Shown: positions 1-11,748, counted from the first letter of the stretch. The stretch is 64,000 nt of DNA from Tyto alba (GCF_018691265.1 NW_024881277.1:9957653-10021652), one strand, 5' to 3'. Numbers and translations are program-made. The notes: generated from the letters alone by a model not told the origin.

Positions 1-800
1 AAGAAGGCATTCTCTAAATCCAGCATGGATAAACCATGTCTGGCTATCCCTTAACTTTTTAAGTAAGGTATATATGGATTAGCAACTACGGGTCATAAGT
101 CTTTAGCAATTTTGTTAATTTCCCTTAAGTCTCATACTACCTAGTATGAACCATCTAGTTTCTGTACTGGGAGTACAGGGGTATTGTATTCTGACTCGCA
201 TTCTATAAACCACCCATACTTTAGAAATTTATTAAATGGACCCTCAATTCCTTTGTAGTCCTTCAGTCTCAAAGGGTATCGCCTCCTCCGTACCAGTCCC
301 TTTCCTTCTTTAAGTTCTATTACTCTAGGGGATGCATTCTTGGCTTTCCCTGGAATCCCAGTAACCCACACTCCTGGACAGGCCTGACAAATAATTTCTT
401 GAACTGCCGGTGTCAATTTCTGTGTCTTTTCTGGATTCATCAGAGCTAGACTAAGTACCTCTATTAACCTTTGATCCCCTACTTTAAACTCCATTTTCCC
501 TTTCCGCTTAAGAAGTAATTTCTGCTCCCAATTGCTCTAATAAATCTTGTCCCTAATAAGGACTCAGGGGAATTTGGCAAATAGAGAAATCAATGCATTC
601 TGATCTGCTTTGCCACTGTATACATAAGGGGTCTTGAAAAGAATGCCTTTTCCTGTTGGCCGGTGACTCCCACTACATTTACAAAATCGTTGCTTATGGG
701 TGCTAATTCTTGATTAAGGACAGAAAAGGAAGCACCTGTGTCAATTAAAAATTCTACATCCTTTTCCTGCCTCCCCTGGCTTAATGTTAACCGGGGGACC
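1..800 (-). pseudogene. Endogenous retrovirus pro-pol remnant (class I, gammaretrovirus-like)
   Basis: Read on the minus strand, this is the protease and start of reverse transcriptase of a decayed endogenous retrovirus. The retropepsin active site LIDTGAS is encoded at about 735-760. About 240 bases on lies the start of an open RT block at 141-494, with motifs PGVWV, RRYPL and VLPVQKLDGSY, the usual N-terminal part of gammaretroviral RT. Next to the left edge a block reading DLREIN and then MLDLENAFF matches RT motif A (usual form LDLKDAFF). In-frame stops lie between these blocks (for example just upstream of DLREIN and within the next 100 bases), so no functional Pol is made. The element continues beyond base 1; its 5' side (gag) is at 830-2125. 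The class I assignment is from motif recognition. Confidence 0.85.
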
Positions 801-829
801 TGCTAAGGTCGATGCCCAGGTCCCCACCA

Positions 830-1712
830 ATCCTATGTCCCCATTCCTGCTACTAGAACTGGTGGGGCAGAGGGGCATTTCAGCTGCTGACACCCCACAT
901 TGCACGAAGGGTCCAGAGTGGTATATTTTCTCATGGCCGCCCTTAACTGTTCCAAAAATTCTGTCAGAGTTTCTTTTGACCCTTGTTTGACAGTGTAAAG
1001 CGCTGACCACTTAATGGCTTTCAGGATTGCATTGTCTATCCCCAATTTAACCCAATTTCTATATCTCCATAACATTCTATAGTCATTTCCATCGTTTGGA
1101 TCCTAGTGCGGGTCAGTTCATGGGACATGATCATCTACATTCCCTTGCAAAGTTCCACCAGTCACCTGGGCTTGCACATGGATTTGAGCTGGTTTTGAAG
1201 CTAGCTGTCTCTCTGTCTCAGCCATTTCCTCTGACATCAAATCCACATCTGACCAATCAGGGTCCTGATTCTTGATTATTAATTCGTATCTCCTTCCTAT
1301 TCTTGCAGGATCATCTCAGTACCCTTTAGCTATTTCTCTCCAGTTTTCTAAATCATTAGTGGAGAATGGGACCTTTACCTTTGCTGACCCATTTTCACCC
1401 ATTACTTCCCTTAAGGGAGCAAGGAGTTGTGCCTCCTTTTGGGTTTTACTCCAAGTGCACGTCATAACCGGAGTGGGGGCAGAGGCACTAGCTCCCCCTT
1501 TTTTCCTCCTCTCCACTCCTTCTAACCCCGCCATTCTCGGTTAACAGGGCTGATACAGGGGATAGTGGAGAGACAGCAGGGAGAGGCAGGAAAGGCTGTA
1601 CTGAATCCTCCAGTTGATCTTCCACCTCCTCCTGCCCTTGCCTGACAACTTTCAGCCATCGCTGCCCAATACTACACGCCGAACAACAGCTCCTTAGCTT
1701 TGATTTTCTTCC

Positions 1713-1745
<33 letters not shown>

Positions 1746-2125
1746 TGTCCTAGGTTTTTGTGCCTTTTCCAAGGACAAAACAAGAGGGTTCTGAGGTGCA
1801 ATACTAATTCCATATTCCTTCTGCCACTCTGGGTGGCTTCACAGAGTGAAAAACATACCAGCATACATCACTTCATACCGTTTCTTGTCCCTTTGTAAAA
1901 TCAACATTAATGGTAGGAGGGTATTATAATTTAAAGACCCATTAAGGGGCCATTTTTCCTGATCTTCCAGTTTATGTGGGGGCCACCACTGATTACAATA
2001 TTTAATTAGAATTTTCTTATTTACATTGCTTCCTGATGGCCCCCCTATTTCATTCCAATGTGCCAGAATACGTCTTAAGGGAATTTTCTTTAGAATGCCT
2101 CACTCTGATTTGCGCCCATTTTATG
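830..2125 (-). pseudogene. Endogenous retrovirus gag remnant (matrix to capsid)
   Basis: Minus-strand gag of the same provirus as the pro-pol block. Matrix-like sequence is read from about 2120 to 1790, with segments RILAHWNEIGG, NQWWPPHKLED and KWPLNGSLNYN and then HPEWQKEYGI, the layout of gammaretrovirus-like MA in bird ERVs. A Pro/Gly-rich p12-like stretch follows (about 1750-1540). A capsid N-terminus (PFSTNDLENWREIAKGY) is read down to 1316. The capsid major homology region is at 833-1075, with TEFLEQLRAAMRKYTTLDP. A TGA in the matrix frame near 2112, frameshifts between blocks and a homopolymer/TG microsatellite inside the p12 region show it is dead. No clear CCHC knuckle was found before the protease. 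Confidence 0.8.
1709..1748. repeat. Poly-T followed by (TG)n microsatellite
   Basis: A run of more than 20 T residues is followed directly by a run of TG dinucleotides, inside the p12-like part of the dead gag. It has expanded after the element stopped coding. Confidence 0.9.
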
Positions 2126-2339
2126 ACGCTAATGACTGATATAAATCAACTAGAAAGAATACTGGGGGGGTGGGGGGGGTGGAGGGGGCATGAAGGGAGA
2201 GGGAAAGTGTGGGGGACCTCAGCTGGACTGAGGCCCTGGGAAGGGATGACTTTGACCTTGAAAGGATTCCAATCTACCCCTGAGAGAGCAAACAAGAACA
2301 AGAGGAGCTGCAAGATGAGCAAGCTTATCAACTGCAGTA

Positions 2340-2779
2340 AGAGAGCATAACAACTCTGAACCAATAAGAAAAGAGACATATCGGAAAAAACTGATAACCC
2401 CGTACTTGGAGCTAGTTTTAGGTGGATAGAGATACCGGAAAGCTTGGAGCGTGAAATTTTGAACTTTTCATCTTACTACGTTTGCGTGATGAGCTTATGC
2501 ATATTAACTTCTCCGCCCTGGCAAGAGCCAGGGTTCATTTCCATGAACATGCGATGTATGAACACATACATGAAGGGGCGTGTCAGTAGGCGGTCTGGAA
2601 AGTCTGTCCACCCTGTAGTAAAAGTATAAAGGAACAAAGGACGAGAGTAATAAAGGATTTTTACGGGTCTTTTACCCAGAAGACCAGTCCCAATACCAGA
2701 AAACACCAGAATACCAGAAAAATCTGAAATATGAAAGAATACATTATTGCTCAGGTGGTCCTTGTCTGCCCCTGCAACA
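2340..2779 (+). mobile_element. LTR-like sequence in plus orientation
   Basis: The plus strand carries a promoter and polyA layout typical of an LTR: a TATA box (TATAAAGG) near 2625 with an AATAAAGG signal about 25 bases on. The possible 3' end, TGCAACA, is at 2773-2779. It lies opposite in orientation to the gag-pol remnant on its left, so it is either a nested solo LTR or the relic of a rearranged element. The left boundary is approximate and I found no target-site duplication. Confidence 0.5.
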
Positions 2780-2859
2780 ATCTGAATGAGATGAGGAGTC
2801 TGTCCAAGAGAAATCTCCAGGGGTACCCTAGGGAGTCATTCTCTCAACGGGTTGAGCAG

Positions 2860-3250
2860 CTGGTCAGAGACTGTCCCATCTGGGGTAACAAAATGAGCTG
2901 AGAATTCAGTCTCAATAGCCGTAGTAGCCATTAAGCGATATTCTTTATTCGACACGTTGGATGCATAGGGGATCATTCCTCCTAATATGCATGTCACTGA
3001 ACTGGAGTTTATGATATTTATACACAATTCGCTTACATAGTCACGTAATTTCCAAGAATTGATTATCATATTCATTACTCTTCCGAGAAATCATTATAAT
3101 ATGTTGCTGCCCACTTCCGCATGCACACTACAGTCTCTAGGTGGTCTTCTAGGACCCCTGGTGGTCGTTTACTTCATTCTCATCTTCATCACAGTGTCCT
3201 TTCTGTGAACTTGGTTCTGTCTTCCCTTTCCCTTACAGCTGAGACCACAA
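2860..3250 (-). mobile_element. LTR of gammaretrovirus-like element, minus strand
   Basis: On the minus strand, a TATA box (TATAAATAT, near 3015-3022) is followed by GGAGGAATGATCCCC and by AATAAAGAA near 2945, then a U5-like stretch. The promoter region includes a GCGGAAGTGGGC stretch and repeated GGTGGTC motifs. Orientation and position fit the 5' LTR of the minus-strand provirus whose gag begins near 2125. LTRs of the same general layout occur at 37181-37830 and 59554-60298, both also minus. The boundaries are approximate. Confidence 0.6.
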
Positions 3251-3329
3251 AACCAGTTGCATCTGGTAGTTCTGCAAGCCTCAGCGTCCTTCTACCATTA
3301 TCTTGTTTTTCCTAGATAGGAGTGCAACT

Positions 3330-3500
3330 AAATCGTGTAAGCACACAGGCTCCATCTGTGGAGATGCTCAGAATGCAACCTGAAATGGTTCTCAGCAACC
3401 TGCTGTAGCTGCCCCTTCTTTGAGCAGTATTTGGACTAGGTGATGTCCAAAGGTCCCTTCCAACTCCAACTGTTTTGTGATCCTGTGATTCCGTAATGTC
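3330..3500 (+). mobile_element. CR1 LINE 3' end
   Basis: The stretch reads like the conserved CR1 3' terminus: AGCAACCTG, then GGACTAGGTGATGTCCAAAGG, CCCTTCCAACTCCAACTGTT and a short TGATCCTGTGATTC tail in place of a poly-A. It is a 5'-truncated plus-strand copy, the usual form in birds. Confidence 0.8.
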
Positions 3501-4557
3501 TGGCAGTGTTTCTGAGAACTTTTCTGTGGTATCCCCAAACCAGTTTGAGTCCTGGTGTCCATGGAGCGGAGCAGAGCATCCTTCTGAGGATGAACCCATT
3601 CACCATGTAACCCTGAGGATTTACTGAACCAGGGATTACAAATGCCAGCAAAGCCTCAGCACACTGCAGTGTCTGCTGGCCACACCTCCACTGACCAGTC
3701 CCTCCCTCTACAGAAGTTTGGGTCAGAAGGGACCTCTGGACATCTCTAGCACCGCGAGCTGCTCTGATCAAGGATAAGTTTACAGTTAGATGAGATTAGC
3801 CAGTCTTTCTCCTGTCCCAACTCTAATCATGATGAATATTTTCCTGGATTAACCTCTTTAGAAATGAGAGTTTTGAAAATCACAGTCACCTGGCCCAGTG
3901 CTGGCCCACTGTCACTGTGGGTTTGTTGTTTTTTTTTTTTTTTTTTTTATTATCTTAACCTTATCTGAAATCCCACCTCCTGCTTCTTGTCCTTGTGATC
4001 TCATGCCCTTTCCTCCCCCTCATGGTGCCCACCCAGATCATCCATCACACCGACTCAGAGCAATGCTAATCACAACCTACTCTCCAAGCATGACCTCACT
4101 GGGACCCCCTAGGGCCATGCAGGCAGGCTGTTGTGGTCAGCTCCACACAGGAGGACTATAGCACCAAGAGCCTGGGGGCACCACTCCTTCCTCAGCCACT
4201 TCACTGGCCTGCTGGAGCACCAGGACATCAAGGACTTGTGACTCAGCAACAACCAACAGACCCAGAGTCTGGACATTGCCTTGATTTAGCTGAACATCAT
4301 CATTTTTCCATTGGAGGCCGTTGCCCAGCCCAGGTCACCTCCCTTCTGATCTCCCCCCATCCTTACTCTGCTCTGGGCAGCCTCTCCTGGCCCCCTCCTT
4401 GTGCTCTCCATATGGCCCCAGGATCTGTAGGGATCACTGCTGCAAACCCCCTCCCAAAGGGTCTGTGGAGGTGGCAGTGCTTGAAGGGAGGGACTATGGT
4501 GCATTTCCAAGGAGAGCAGGGGTGTTTGGCTGTGCCTGAGGGTGAGATGAATCACTC
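3500..4557. other. No gene recognised
   Basis: Noncoding DNA with a T run of about 20 at 3929-3948. A short degraded coding-like stretch around 4145-4320 (frame containing FTGLLEHQDIKDL, interrupted by stops) may be an old pseudogene fragment, but I cannot identify it. Confidence 0.4.
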
Positions 4558-5314
4558 TGCAGCCTCCTTTCCTTGTGCCTGCTGCGTCCCGATGGCCTCC
4601 TCTGGGATTGCAGAGTCCTTGTTTTCCTGAAGATACCTGGATTTAGCGCTTTCCCTTTGAGTGACTCCCAACCTTGGGTGATCTCACAATTTATGGGGCT
4701 CCAGTCCCTGCCCGCCCCAGGCACCTGTTGTCCATGGAGATACCCCGTGCTCTTCAGGCAGCTCCAGGCTCCCCTCCTTAAGGACTTCATCTGCATGTCA
4801 CTTGTGGGACAACCATGGGAATGCAATTCAGTGACCATTCACCATCTCCAGTGTCACTAGACATCAAATGGTTACTCTTAAATCCCACCCTTGGCCTCTA
4901 ACAGGCCATACCATGACATTGACCTCTTGGCTCCTGAATCCATGGGGAACAGGCTCTCTGGGGGAGCAGTTGCTCGTGCCTATTCCTGGCACCAGCTTTG
5001 GAAGAAGAGCCCAACTTTACAGCAGTGCACTGGGGAGATCCCATTTTATTATAGAAATCCTATGGGGGCGTTGGCTCTTACCCAGTGTTAGACATACTTT
5101 ATACAGGCTCCAGGAGACAGAGCAGAGTCATATCTCAGTACAAGAGAGTTGAGTCTAAACTTTTCTGTAGGAACAAAATAACTACAGATTACCAAAAATT
5201 ATAATGATAACATTATGATGTTGGAAATGAGAACATAAACACTGATGATAAATCAAATGGTGAAAATGATAACATTAAAAAACCCCACAGGCCTGAAATG
5301 GGATACCCTGTGAG

Positions 5315-6274
5315 TCACTTGTGCAGAGAGAAGGGAAGTTTATCAGTATTGAGAAACAGCTGTGAAATTGTTTTCCTAATGGCAACCTTGATCTCTTTGT
5401 TCCTCATGCTGTAGATGAGGGGGTTCAACACTGGGGGCACCACCACATACAGAACAGCCACCACCAGATCCTGTGATTGGGAAGAAATGGATGGGGGCTT
5501 CAGGTAAGCAAACATGCCAGTGCTGAGGAACAGGGAGACCACAGCCAGGTGAGGGAGGCACGTGGAAAAGGCTTTGTGCCGTCCCTGCTCAGAGGGGATC
5601 CTCAGCACAGCCCTGAAGATCTGAACATAGGACATCACAATGAAAACAAAACACCCCAGAAATACACAGATACTAGCCACAATAAGCCCAGCCTCCCTGA
5701 GGTAGGCGCCTGAGCAGGAGAACTTGAGAATGTGGGGGATTTCACAGAAAAACTGGTTTATGGCATTGCCGTGGCAGAATTGCAGTGAGAATGTGTTGGC
5801 AGTGTGCAGCACGGCATAGAGGAACCCAGTGCCCCAGGCAGCTGCTGCAATGTGGACACAAGCTCTGCTGCCCAGGAGGGTCCCATAGTGCAGGGGTTGG
5901 CAGATGGCAACGTAGCGGTCGTAGGCCATGATGGTGAGGGGAGAAAACTCTGCTGACATCAGAAGAAAAAAGAAAAAGACCTGGGCAGCACAGCCTTGGT
6001 AGGAGATGGCTCTGGTGTCCCAGAGCAAACTGGTCATGGCTTTAGGGACAGTGGTGGAGATGGAGCCCAGGTCGAGGAGGGAGAGGTTGAGGAGGAAGAA
6101 GTACATGGGGGTGTGGAGGTGGTGGTCGCAGGCGATGGCGGTCATGATGAGGCCGTTTCCCAGGAGGGCAGCCAGATAGATGCCCAGGAAGAGCCAGAAG
6201 TACAGGAGCTGCATCTCCCGTCTGTCTGCAAATGCCAGGAGGAGAAATTCAGTAATGGAGCTGCTGTTGGACAT
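5315..6274 (-). CDS. Olfactory receptor, OR14-like (family A GPCR)
   Basis: A single-exon, 319-residue odorant receptor acting in the cilia of olfactory neurons through a Golf-type G protein. Seven membrane segments are visible. Family marks are NSS (N-glycosylation) at residues 3-5, GN at 40-41 in TM1, PMYFF at 57-61, Cys95 and Cys177 for the extracellular disulfide, MAYDRYVAIC at 116-125 after TM3, SY at 215-216 in TM5, KAFSTC at 234-239 before TM6 and NPLIY at 284-288 in TM7. The length is normal and no frame break is seen. The start is the Met of MSNSSSIT, shared by all four receptors in the window. The TM3 entry is very Phe-rich (FFFFLL). The C-tail is longer than that of its 308-residue paralogue. 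OR14-like is a call by eye; subfamily and ligand are unknown. Confidence 0.93.
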   Translation of the reverse strand: MSNSSSITEFLLLAFADRREMQLLYFWLFLGIYLAALLGNGLIMTAIACDHHLHTPMYFFLLNLSLLDLGSISTTVPKAMTSLLWDTRAISYQGCAAQVFFFFLLMSAEFSPLTIMAYDRYVAICQPLHYGTLLGSRACVHIAAAAWGTGFLYAVLHTANTFSLQFCHGNAINQFFCEIPHILKFSCSGAYLREAGLIVASICVFLGCFVFIVMSYVQIFRAVLRIPSEQGRHKAFSTCLPHLAVVSLFLSTGMFAYLKPPSISSQSQDLVVAVLYVVVPPVLNPLIYSMRNKEIKVAIRKTISQLFLNTDKLPFSLHK

Positions 6275-7140
6275 GCGCTGCCTTAGGGCAAGAGGACCTG
6301 TCCAGGGAGGAAAAGCACACTGAGAAGTTAGGGCAGAATTCTTTGAGCAAATCTCTATGCATTAGTCAGTGCTCTGTCCCTTGTTCCTACCCAAACACAC
6401 ATTACTTCCCTCCTTGTTTGTCTCTCAAGCTAGATGTTTGGGTTGTGCAGGCTGAGTGAGTTTCCAGGACAAGTAGCCTTGGCCCATCAGCTCCAGAGCA
6501 GTCAGCCCTTCTCTACAGCAGAGGGTATGAGACAGAAAAGGTATGAAATCAACAGTTCATGTCAGCTATAATTCACTCATAATGCAGAAGGGCTCTTCAG
6601 CATCTTCCAGGAGGACAACCCCAGAGAGACTGTTGGCTGTGCCACAGCTGCAGTGAGCAGACAGAGCTAGCTCATTCCCTGGCCCCAAGCACTGTGTTGC
6701 CCTGAGCCCTCCGGGTTAAGATGGGCTGGGGCACTTTGCTCCCCTGGACACATCTACAGGGCAAGACCCAATCTTTCATTGTCTGAGCTGCAGCTGAAAC
6801 CCTCCTCCCCAGAGGGATTGAGGGCAAGAACAAGGGCAGCACAGACAGGAGGGGAAATGCAGAGACATGCCCCAATGCTGCTGCTGAGGGAGGAAGAACA
6901 GGGGGAGAGAGACAGGTACTGGGGGGTTTAAACTCATCAAGGGTCGGGATGCCATCGGGGTGACACAGCCTGGGAACATTTGGCCTTGGGGCAGAAGCTG
7001 TGCTGGGTGGAAGAGGAGAGTGGGGAAGGATTCTGTACTGCACGGGATGTCAGGGAGATGCCAGAATCCCCCCCTCCCTCAACATTTCTGGGAACAGCTC
7101 CCTCTCCCTCCCTGCCCATGCCTCTACTGCCTGGAGATGT
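6275..7140. other. Upstream region of first OR gene, noncoding
   Basis: GC-moderate DNA that belongs to the duplicated unit. It should hold any 5' noncoding exon of the minus-strand receptor gene. No promoter element could be placed with confidence. Confidence 0.4.
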
Positions 7141-8389
7141 CCCTACCAGGGGCTCTTTCTCTGTCCCCATGTCTCCTCCCTGTCAGTGCCCACAGACCCC
7201 ATCCGACCTGCTGCGTGATCAGCTCTGCCCTGCAGACACCTCCTGACAGCATGCATAGTCTAAGGATAGCTCAGTGTTTGGAGGCCCTAAAGAACTAGCT
7301 GAGATCAACCCTGAGGATTATGTTGATGCTGATCATTGGGCTGAAGGTGGGTAAGGCTTTATGAATTCCTTGCTGACCTATTAATCCTGTCACTGCAATG
7401 CTCAAGGAGTCTCGGTGTCTTGTACAAACATGACATCTCCATTAACATCTCTGTGCCTCCCCATCACAGCAGGAAACCTGAAAGCACAGGCTCTAGAAAG
7501 TGACTTTGCTTCAGGTAGCCCCTGCCTTGTCCTTCCCACTGAAACATCCCCCAGGTAATATCCTGAAGGTGATCTGGTAGCTGTGAGCAGTCCTGACACA
7601 CACAGCAATCTCTCTCCACAGCAGAAGGAGCCTGCCCTGGCGGGAGTTTCTCCATCCCCTCCCAGCTTCTCCCCACAGCGCCATGGGGAGCTCCCCGGGC
7701 AGGCTGAGTGCTGACCCTGGCAGGCAGCAGAGTCCCTGCCCCAGCACACAGCCCCCTGGGGTGCAGGGACCCTGCTGGGAAGAACAGCCCTGGGCACCCC
7801 TGCCTGCACACCCGGCTGCACACCCCTGCAGCCGGCCCCAGGAAAAGGGAGATGGGATGCCCTGTCCCTCTGAGGGTGCAGCAGGGAATCCCTGCTCTGC
7901 ACCATGTCCTTCTCCACACAAAAGAAACCCTGAGAGCCATCCTGCCAGATCCTATCTGCTCTGGGATGGGCCAGCTCTAAGAGACCCTCCAGGACTCTCA
8001 GGTACATTGCCCTGCACCCACAGACTTACCGAGTCAAGGGCTGTGAAGATTTCTCCTGCAGTGAGCTCTCAGCATCCTCCCACTCCACGCTGCCTGGAAC
8101 CTCTCCCTGCCTCGCTGCTCTGCCCTGGGTGCCTGCAGGCAGTGCCCCCAGCCCTGCTGCGCTTTGCAGAGGAGCTGCTCCTGGGCAGAGCTGTCTCTCA
8201 CAAGCACTGCTCAGTGGCCAGGAGCTCCCTCCGGCCCAGGAGCCCGGCCCAGCTCAGCAGCAGGGGACCAGCCCAAGGCGGCACTTTCTCTGTCCCCTCT
8301 GGGCTCCCTCCGGGTGTCCCTGGGGCTCCAGGGGAACTGCTGTGAACCAGGCTGAAGGAATCGCTGATGTTCCCTCCCTCAGCTGGGGA

Positions 8390-8900
8390 GAAACACTTAT
8401 TTCTAGCAGTGTCATTTCTCGTCAGGATAGGCTTATGTATAAGATTCATCTTTTCTTGTCTTAATATCCGACAGGACTTGCAGACAGTGACAAGGAGGGA
8501 TTTCTTTTACCCCTGCTGAGGAAGTGATTCAGCTGAGTCTGTTGAGGCATCTCACTCTAGACTTGTGGTCCTGGGCCTAGAAGGGGATTCAGCTCCCTCT
8601 CATGACTGTCACAAACCCACAGACCTGGGGTTCCTCTCTCCTCAGTTCAGGTGTGCACAAAATAGGCACCTGCATGTGAGCTGCCTGTCTCATCTGCCCT
8701 GCTAATTAATGGAGATTGAGGCCAGCAGTGAGCTCCTTAGAAAAATACCTGGTGACATTTGGGGTGCCCGAGGTGGTCCAAGATATGTGCAAGTAGCTGC
8801 AAGCTCTAACAGAGCAGCCCTGACAGACGGGGCAGCATCTGGGGGCAGCATCCTGGAGCCTGGTTGTGAGTTCCTTTGCCCAACAGCAGATGCCCACATT
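8390..8900. repeat. OR-upstream module shared with the fourth OR locus
   Basis: This block, upstream of the first receptor, resembles 56345-56770 upstream of the fourth. Shared order: a GATTCAGCTGAG stretch, GCATCTCA, a CAGGTGTGCACAAAA-like stretch, then GAGGTGGTCCAAGA and GCAAGCTCTAACAGA-like stretches. A shorter copy of its middle part is near 58370-58445. It may be part of a regulatory or untranslated segment carried along with the receptor genes, or simply duplicated flank. Confidence 0.6.
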
Positions 8901-9985
8901 TAGGATGACTGAACGTTTCCCTACTCCGTATGTTCATGGCAGCCTACAGAGATATTTATCTGACCAAATGGAATCATGTACCCTAGGAAGATCTAAGCCT
9001 TTCCTTCCTTTTGTCATTAGCTGAGTTTCCCACCTGTCCTTTGAATATAATGGCAGTTTTCTCATGTACATCCCTTCAGTGCTTAACCTATTTTAGTGCA
9101 GATTAATCTCAGTTTAATATCCAAATACAGGATATGCAAATACAGGCCAGTAGTGCTACATGAGATACTGGGACTTTCCAGCACAACTGCGTGTCGCTGA
9201 CATGGACAGCACAGGCCCTCTGCAGGGACCTCCCCCCATTCAGCCTGGTTGTGCTACAGGCACCGTGCTGGGCACCGCGGACAGATTCAGTGCCCCTGGG
9301 CCAGCCCCCGCATCCCACTGCAGTGAGGCAAGGGCTGGCCGTTCCCTGTCACGCAGGTGCAGGGCAGGGCGTGAATACAGAGCACATCACACCGGGGTCT
9401 CACTCGTGTGCCTTCACTTTCAAACTATGACGATTCTTCTCTCCCCCATCATTAACCACCCCCTCAATGTTACCATTCCCTCTTTCCTCCTCCTCCTCCT
9501 CCTTAATTTCTCTTTCACTATCCTAATACCCTCCAAAAAGAATAGCCTATCCTGTTAATGCTTTCCCCATTGGCCATGCATTTCTTTTTTTGTACCCTCT
9601 TTTTGTATTGCTGACATGGCTGCTGTAGCATTTTGCTCCTTGGGCGGCAACCCCTTTAAACACAAAATTCTCTTTCATTACCTGTAGTGTCTTTCAACTC
9701 CTCATATTGTTGTCTTGTTTGAGGCATTGGCCCATGAGCCTGAAATGCTGAAATGTTGAAGTTTCAGTCCTTAAGTACCTTGGCAGTTTCCTATTTGGCC
9801 AACAGAAATCTCCTGAAGATGTACAAGGAGGAGGGTTTTGCAAGGAGAAGGGGGCAAGGTCCACACCAGGAGCAGAATAACCCCTTGCTCCAGGAGAGGC
9901 TTTAACAGGACTGGCTGAGGAGCGGCCTTGAGGAGTTGAGCATGGGAATTATGATGGATGCTATATGCACCAGTGGGTTTCCCCT
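8900..9985. other. No gene recognised
   Basis: Intergenic DNA with a short (TCC)n run near 9486-9502. A minus-strand stretch at 9600-9740 reads TRQQYEELKDTTGNE before a stop. It has the flavour of a retroviral or LINE remnant, but I cannot assign it. Confidence 0.35.
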
Positions 9986-10430
9986 TTCAGTGGGTGGATG
10001 GAGAAACTGGAGAAGGTCCAGAGGAAGTCTGTTGTGATGGGGTTTTGGCTCTGAAGCACATGAGATATATGGAAAGGCTGAGGGAACGGAGCCTCTTCAG
10101 CCTGCTGAAGGAGAGGCACAGGGCACTCTAAAAGCAAGTGATGCCTACCTGAATAGATCATGGTGGAGCCAAACTCTTCTCTGGCGGCAGACGGTATGGC
10201 AGAGGCAGCTGCCACAAAGTGCCTCTTGAGAACTTCACCCTGGGCAACAGGAAAATCTGACTAACAGGCTGGTGCTGCAGTGCAGCAGGACACCCAGAGA
10301 CTCTCTGTGATCTCCATCTCTGGAGGTTTTCAGGGTTCAACTCCACCAGGAGTTGAGGGTCTCTACAGCATAAGCTCTTGGGACAATGCAGGGTGCAACT
10401 GCCCTGTGCTCAGGAAGTCTCTCGTCCTGC
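9985..10430 (+). mobile_element. CR1 LINE fragment
   Basis: Contains the conserved CR1 block in which a GAAGGTCCAGAGGA-like stretch is followed by GAAGCACATGAG, GAAAGGCTGAGGGA and CTCTTCAGCCTG. Further on is a stretch ending CTCCATCTCTGGAGGTTTTCAGG, the usual CR1 region close to the 3' end. The copy is diverged and the exact ends are uncertain. Confidence 0.65.
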
Positions 10431-10479
10431 CTTTGGTTCCAGGTAGGGCCAGCTCTGAGGTCAGAGCCGGTTGCTCAAC

Positions 10480-11559
10480 TGTTGTGGTTTGAGCTCAGAG
10501 GGTATCTGAGCACCACACAGCCGCTCACTCCTCCCTTCCTTCCCAGCAATGAGAAGGGACAAATAAGCCAGGCTTGGGCTTCAAGATAGGACCAGGAGGG
10601 GCAAATCACCCATAATGGTCACAGGCAAAAGGCAAACTCGTTAGGGGAAGAAAAGAGAACATAGATATATTACAGACACTAACAACAACACATAGCAGAA
10701 TAAGACAGTGAGAAGCATTGCCTCGTCTTGAGAACACCTTCCCCCCACCCCTCTCTTCTTCCCAGGCTCAGCTCTGCTCCCGATATCTCTACCTCCTCCC
10801 CCAGCGGCGCAGGGGCAGGGAATCGGGGGGTGCAGTCAGTGCTGCCTTTTCTTCCATCTTCGGTGGGGGGAGCTGCTGGAACTTGTTCCCCTGCTCCATC
10901 ATGGTCCCCCTCTCACAGCAGACAGTCCTCCACAAACTTTTTCCGATGTGACTCCCTCCCAAGGGCCGCAGCATTTCCCTACGCTTCTCCAATGTGGGGC
11001 ATCAACTTTCTCCAACTGGAGTCCCTCCCATGGGCTGCAGCCCTTCCCAAGCTGCTCTGGCATGGGACAGCCCCACGTGCTGGAATCCTCCCAGCGCTGA
11101 ACTACAGTAACAGTGAGGTCTGCCTTTTCCCGCATGATCCCAGGTTTTTTTGGGCACTGTCACCTTGGTGATCTATGCAAAACACAGACCATAAATCAGT
11201 GTCTGCCCCACCGTGGATCTTCATGGGTGGCAGGGGGAGGGACACCCTGTCATCTCACCAGAGGATACAGGGGGGTCTCTGCTCCAGCACACCTCCCCCC
11301 TCCTTTCTTCCTCCGTTCCTCCATTGACCTTTGTGTTCACGCAGCTGCCTCAATTCCTCGTTACAAGTCCCACTCCTTCTCACCACGTCCCTTCTTAAAC
11401 ATATTAGCGCAGAGGCGCAGTTGACTGCCTTGGCCTTGGTGTGGAGGTGGGGCAGATTTGGAGCCGGGGAAGCTTCAAGAAACTTCTCCCAGGGGCCATC
11501 CCTATCGCCACCTCCCTCGCTACGAAAAACAACCCCACCACTCACTGAAACCCAGGACA
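10480..11559 (-). mobile_element. Solo LTR, 1.07-kb family, copy 1
   Basis: Read on the minus strand it starts TGTCCTGGGTTTCAGTGAG and ends in CAAACCACAACA, so it has TG...CA ends. It aligns along its whole length with 43254-44323 (-) and 51066-52140 (+). No internal retroviral sequence adjoins it, so it is a solo LTR of about 1080 bases. The flanking 5-mers, TCAAC on the left and ACAAT on the right, share only a CAA core, so a target-site duplication is not convincing. It separates the two copies of the OR segmental duplication. Confidence 0.85.
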
Positions 11560-11748
11560 ACAATACAGGGAAACACTGGGTGATCCCCAGGCCACCCCTC
11601 GTCCCCATAGAGTGGTTCCAGGACACTGGGGGACACTGTGTGGGGGACATGGGAACAGTGAGGAGATACCCAGGCCACCACCCATCCCCAGAGCAGTGGG
11701 GTCCCAGTGGGGTCACTGGGGGGAGTCTGCCACCATCTAAGGGTCCCG

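Larger units (their letters stand above)
4558..8345. repeat. Segmental duplication, copy A (contains the first OR gene)
   Basis: This stretch is collinear with 13650-17450. Landmarks pair in order: 4558 with 13650; 4940-5130 with 14020-14210; the OR gene with the second OR gene; 7150-7260 with 16275-16385; 7390-7470 with 16525-16610; and 7660-8330 with 16790-17450. The last part is close to identical over more than 150 bases around the LTR-free, GC-rich block. The offset is about 9.1 kb. It looks like a tandem duplication of an OR gene with about 2 kb of upstream and 0.7 kb of downstream DNA. No exact percent identity was computed. Confidence 0.8.

Noticed and set aside
4145..4320. Coding-like stretch with FTGLLEHQDIKDL
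   Set aside because: Stops in the frame and no identifiable family; may be an old pseudogene fragment but cannot be supported.
7402..8345. Overlapping GC-rich open frames upstream of the first OR
   Set aside because: Open on both strands at once, no recognisable domain, and the paralogous stretch at 16640-17460 has indels that change frame.
9600..9740. Minus-strand stretch with TRQQYEELKDTTGNE as retroviral gag
   Set aside because: Too short, ended by a stop, and not matched to any gag block I know.
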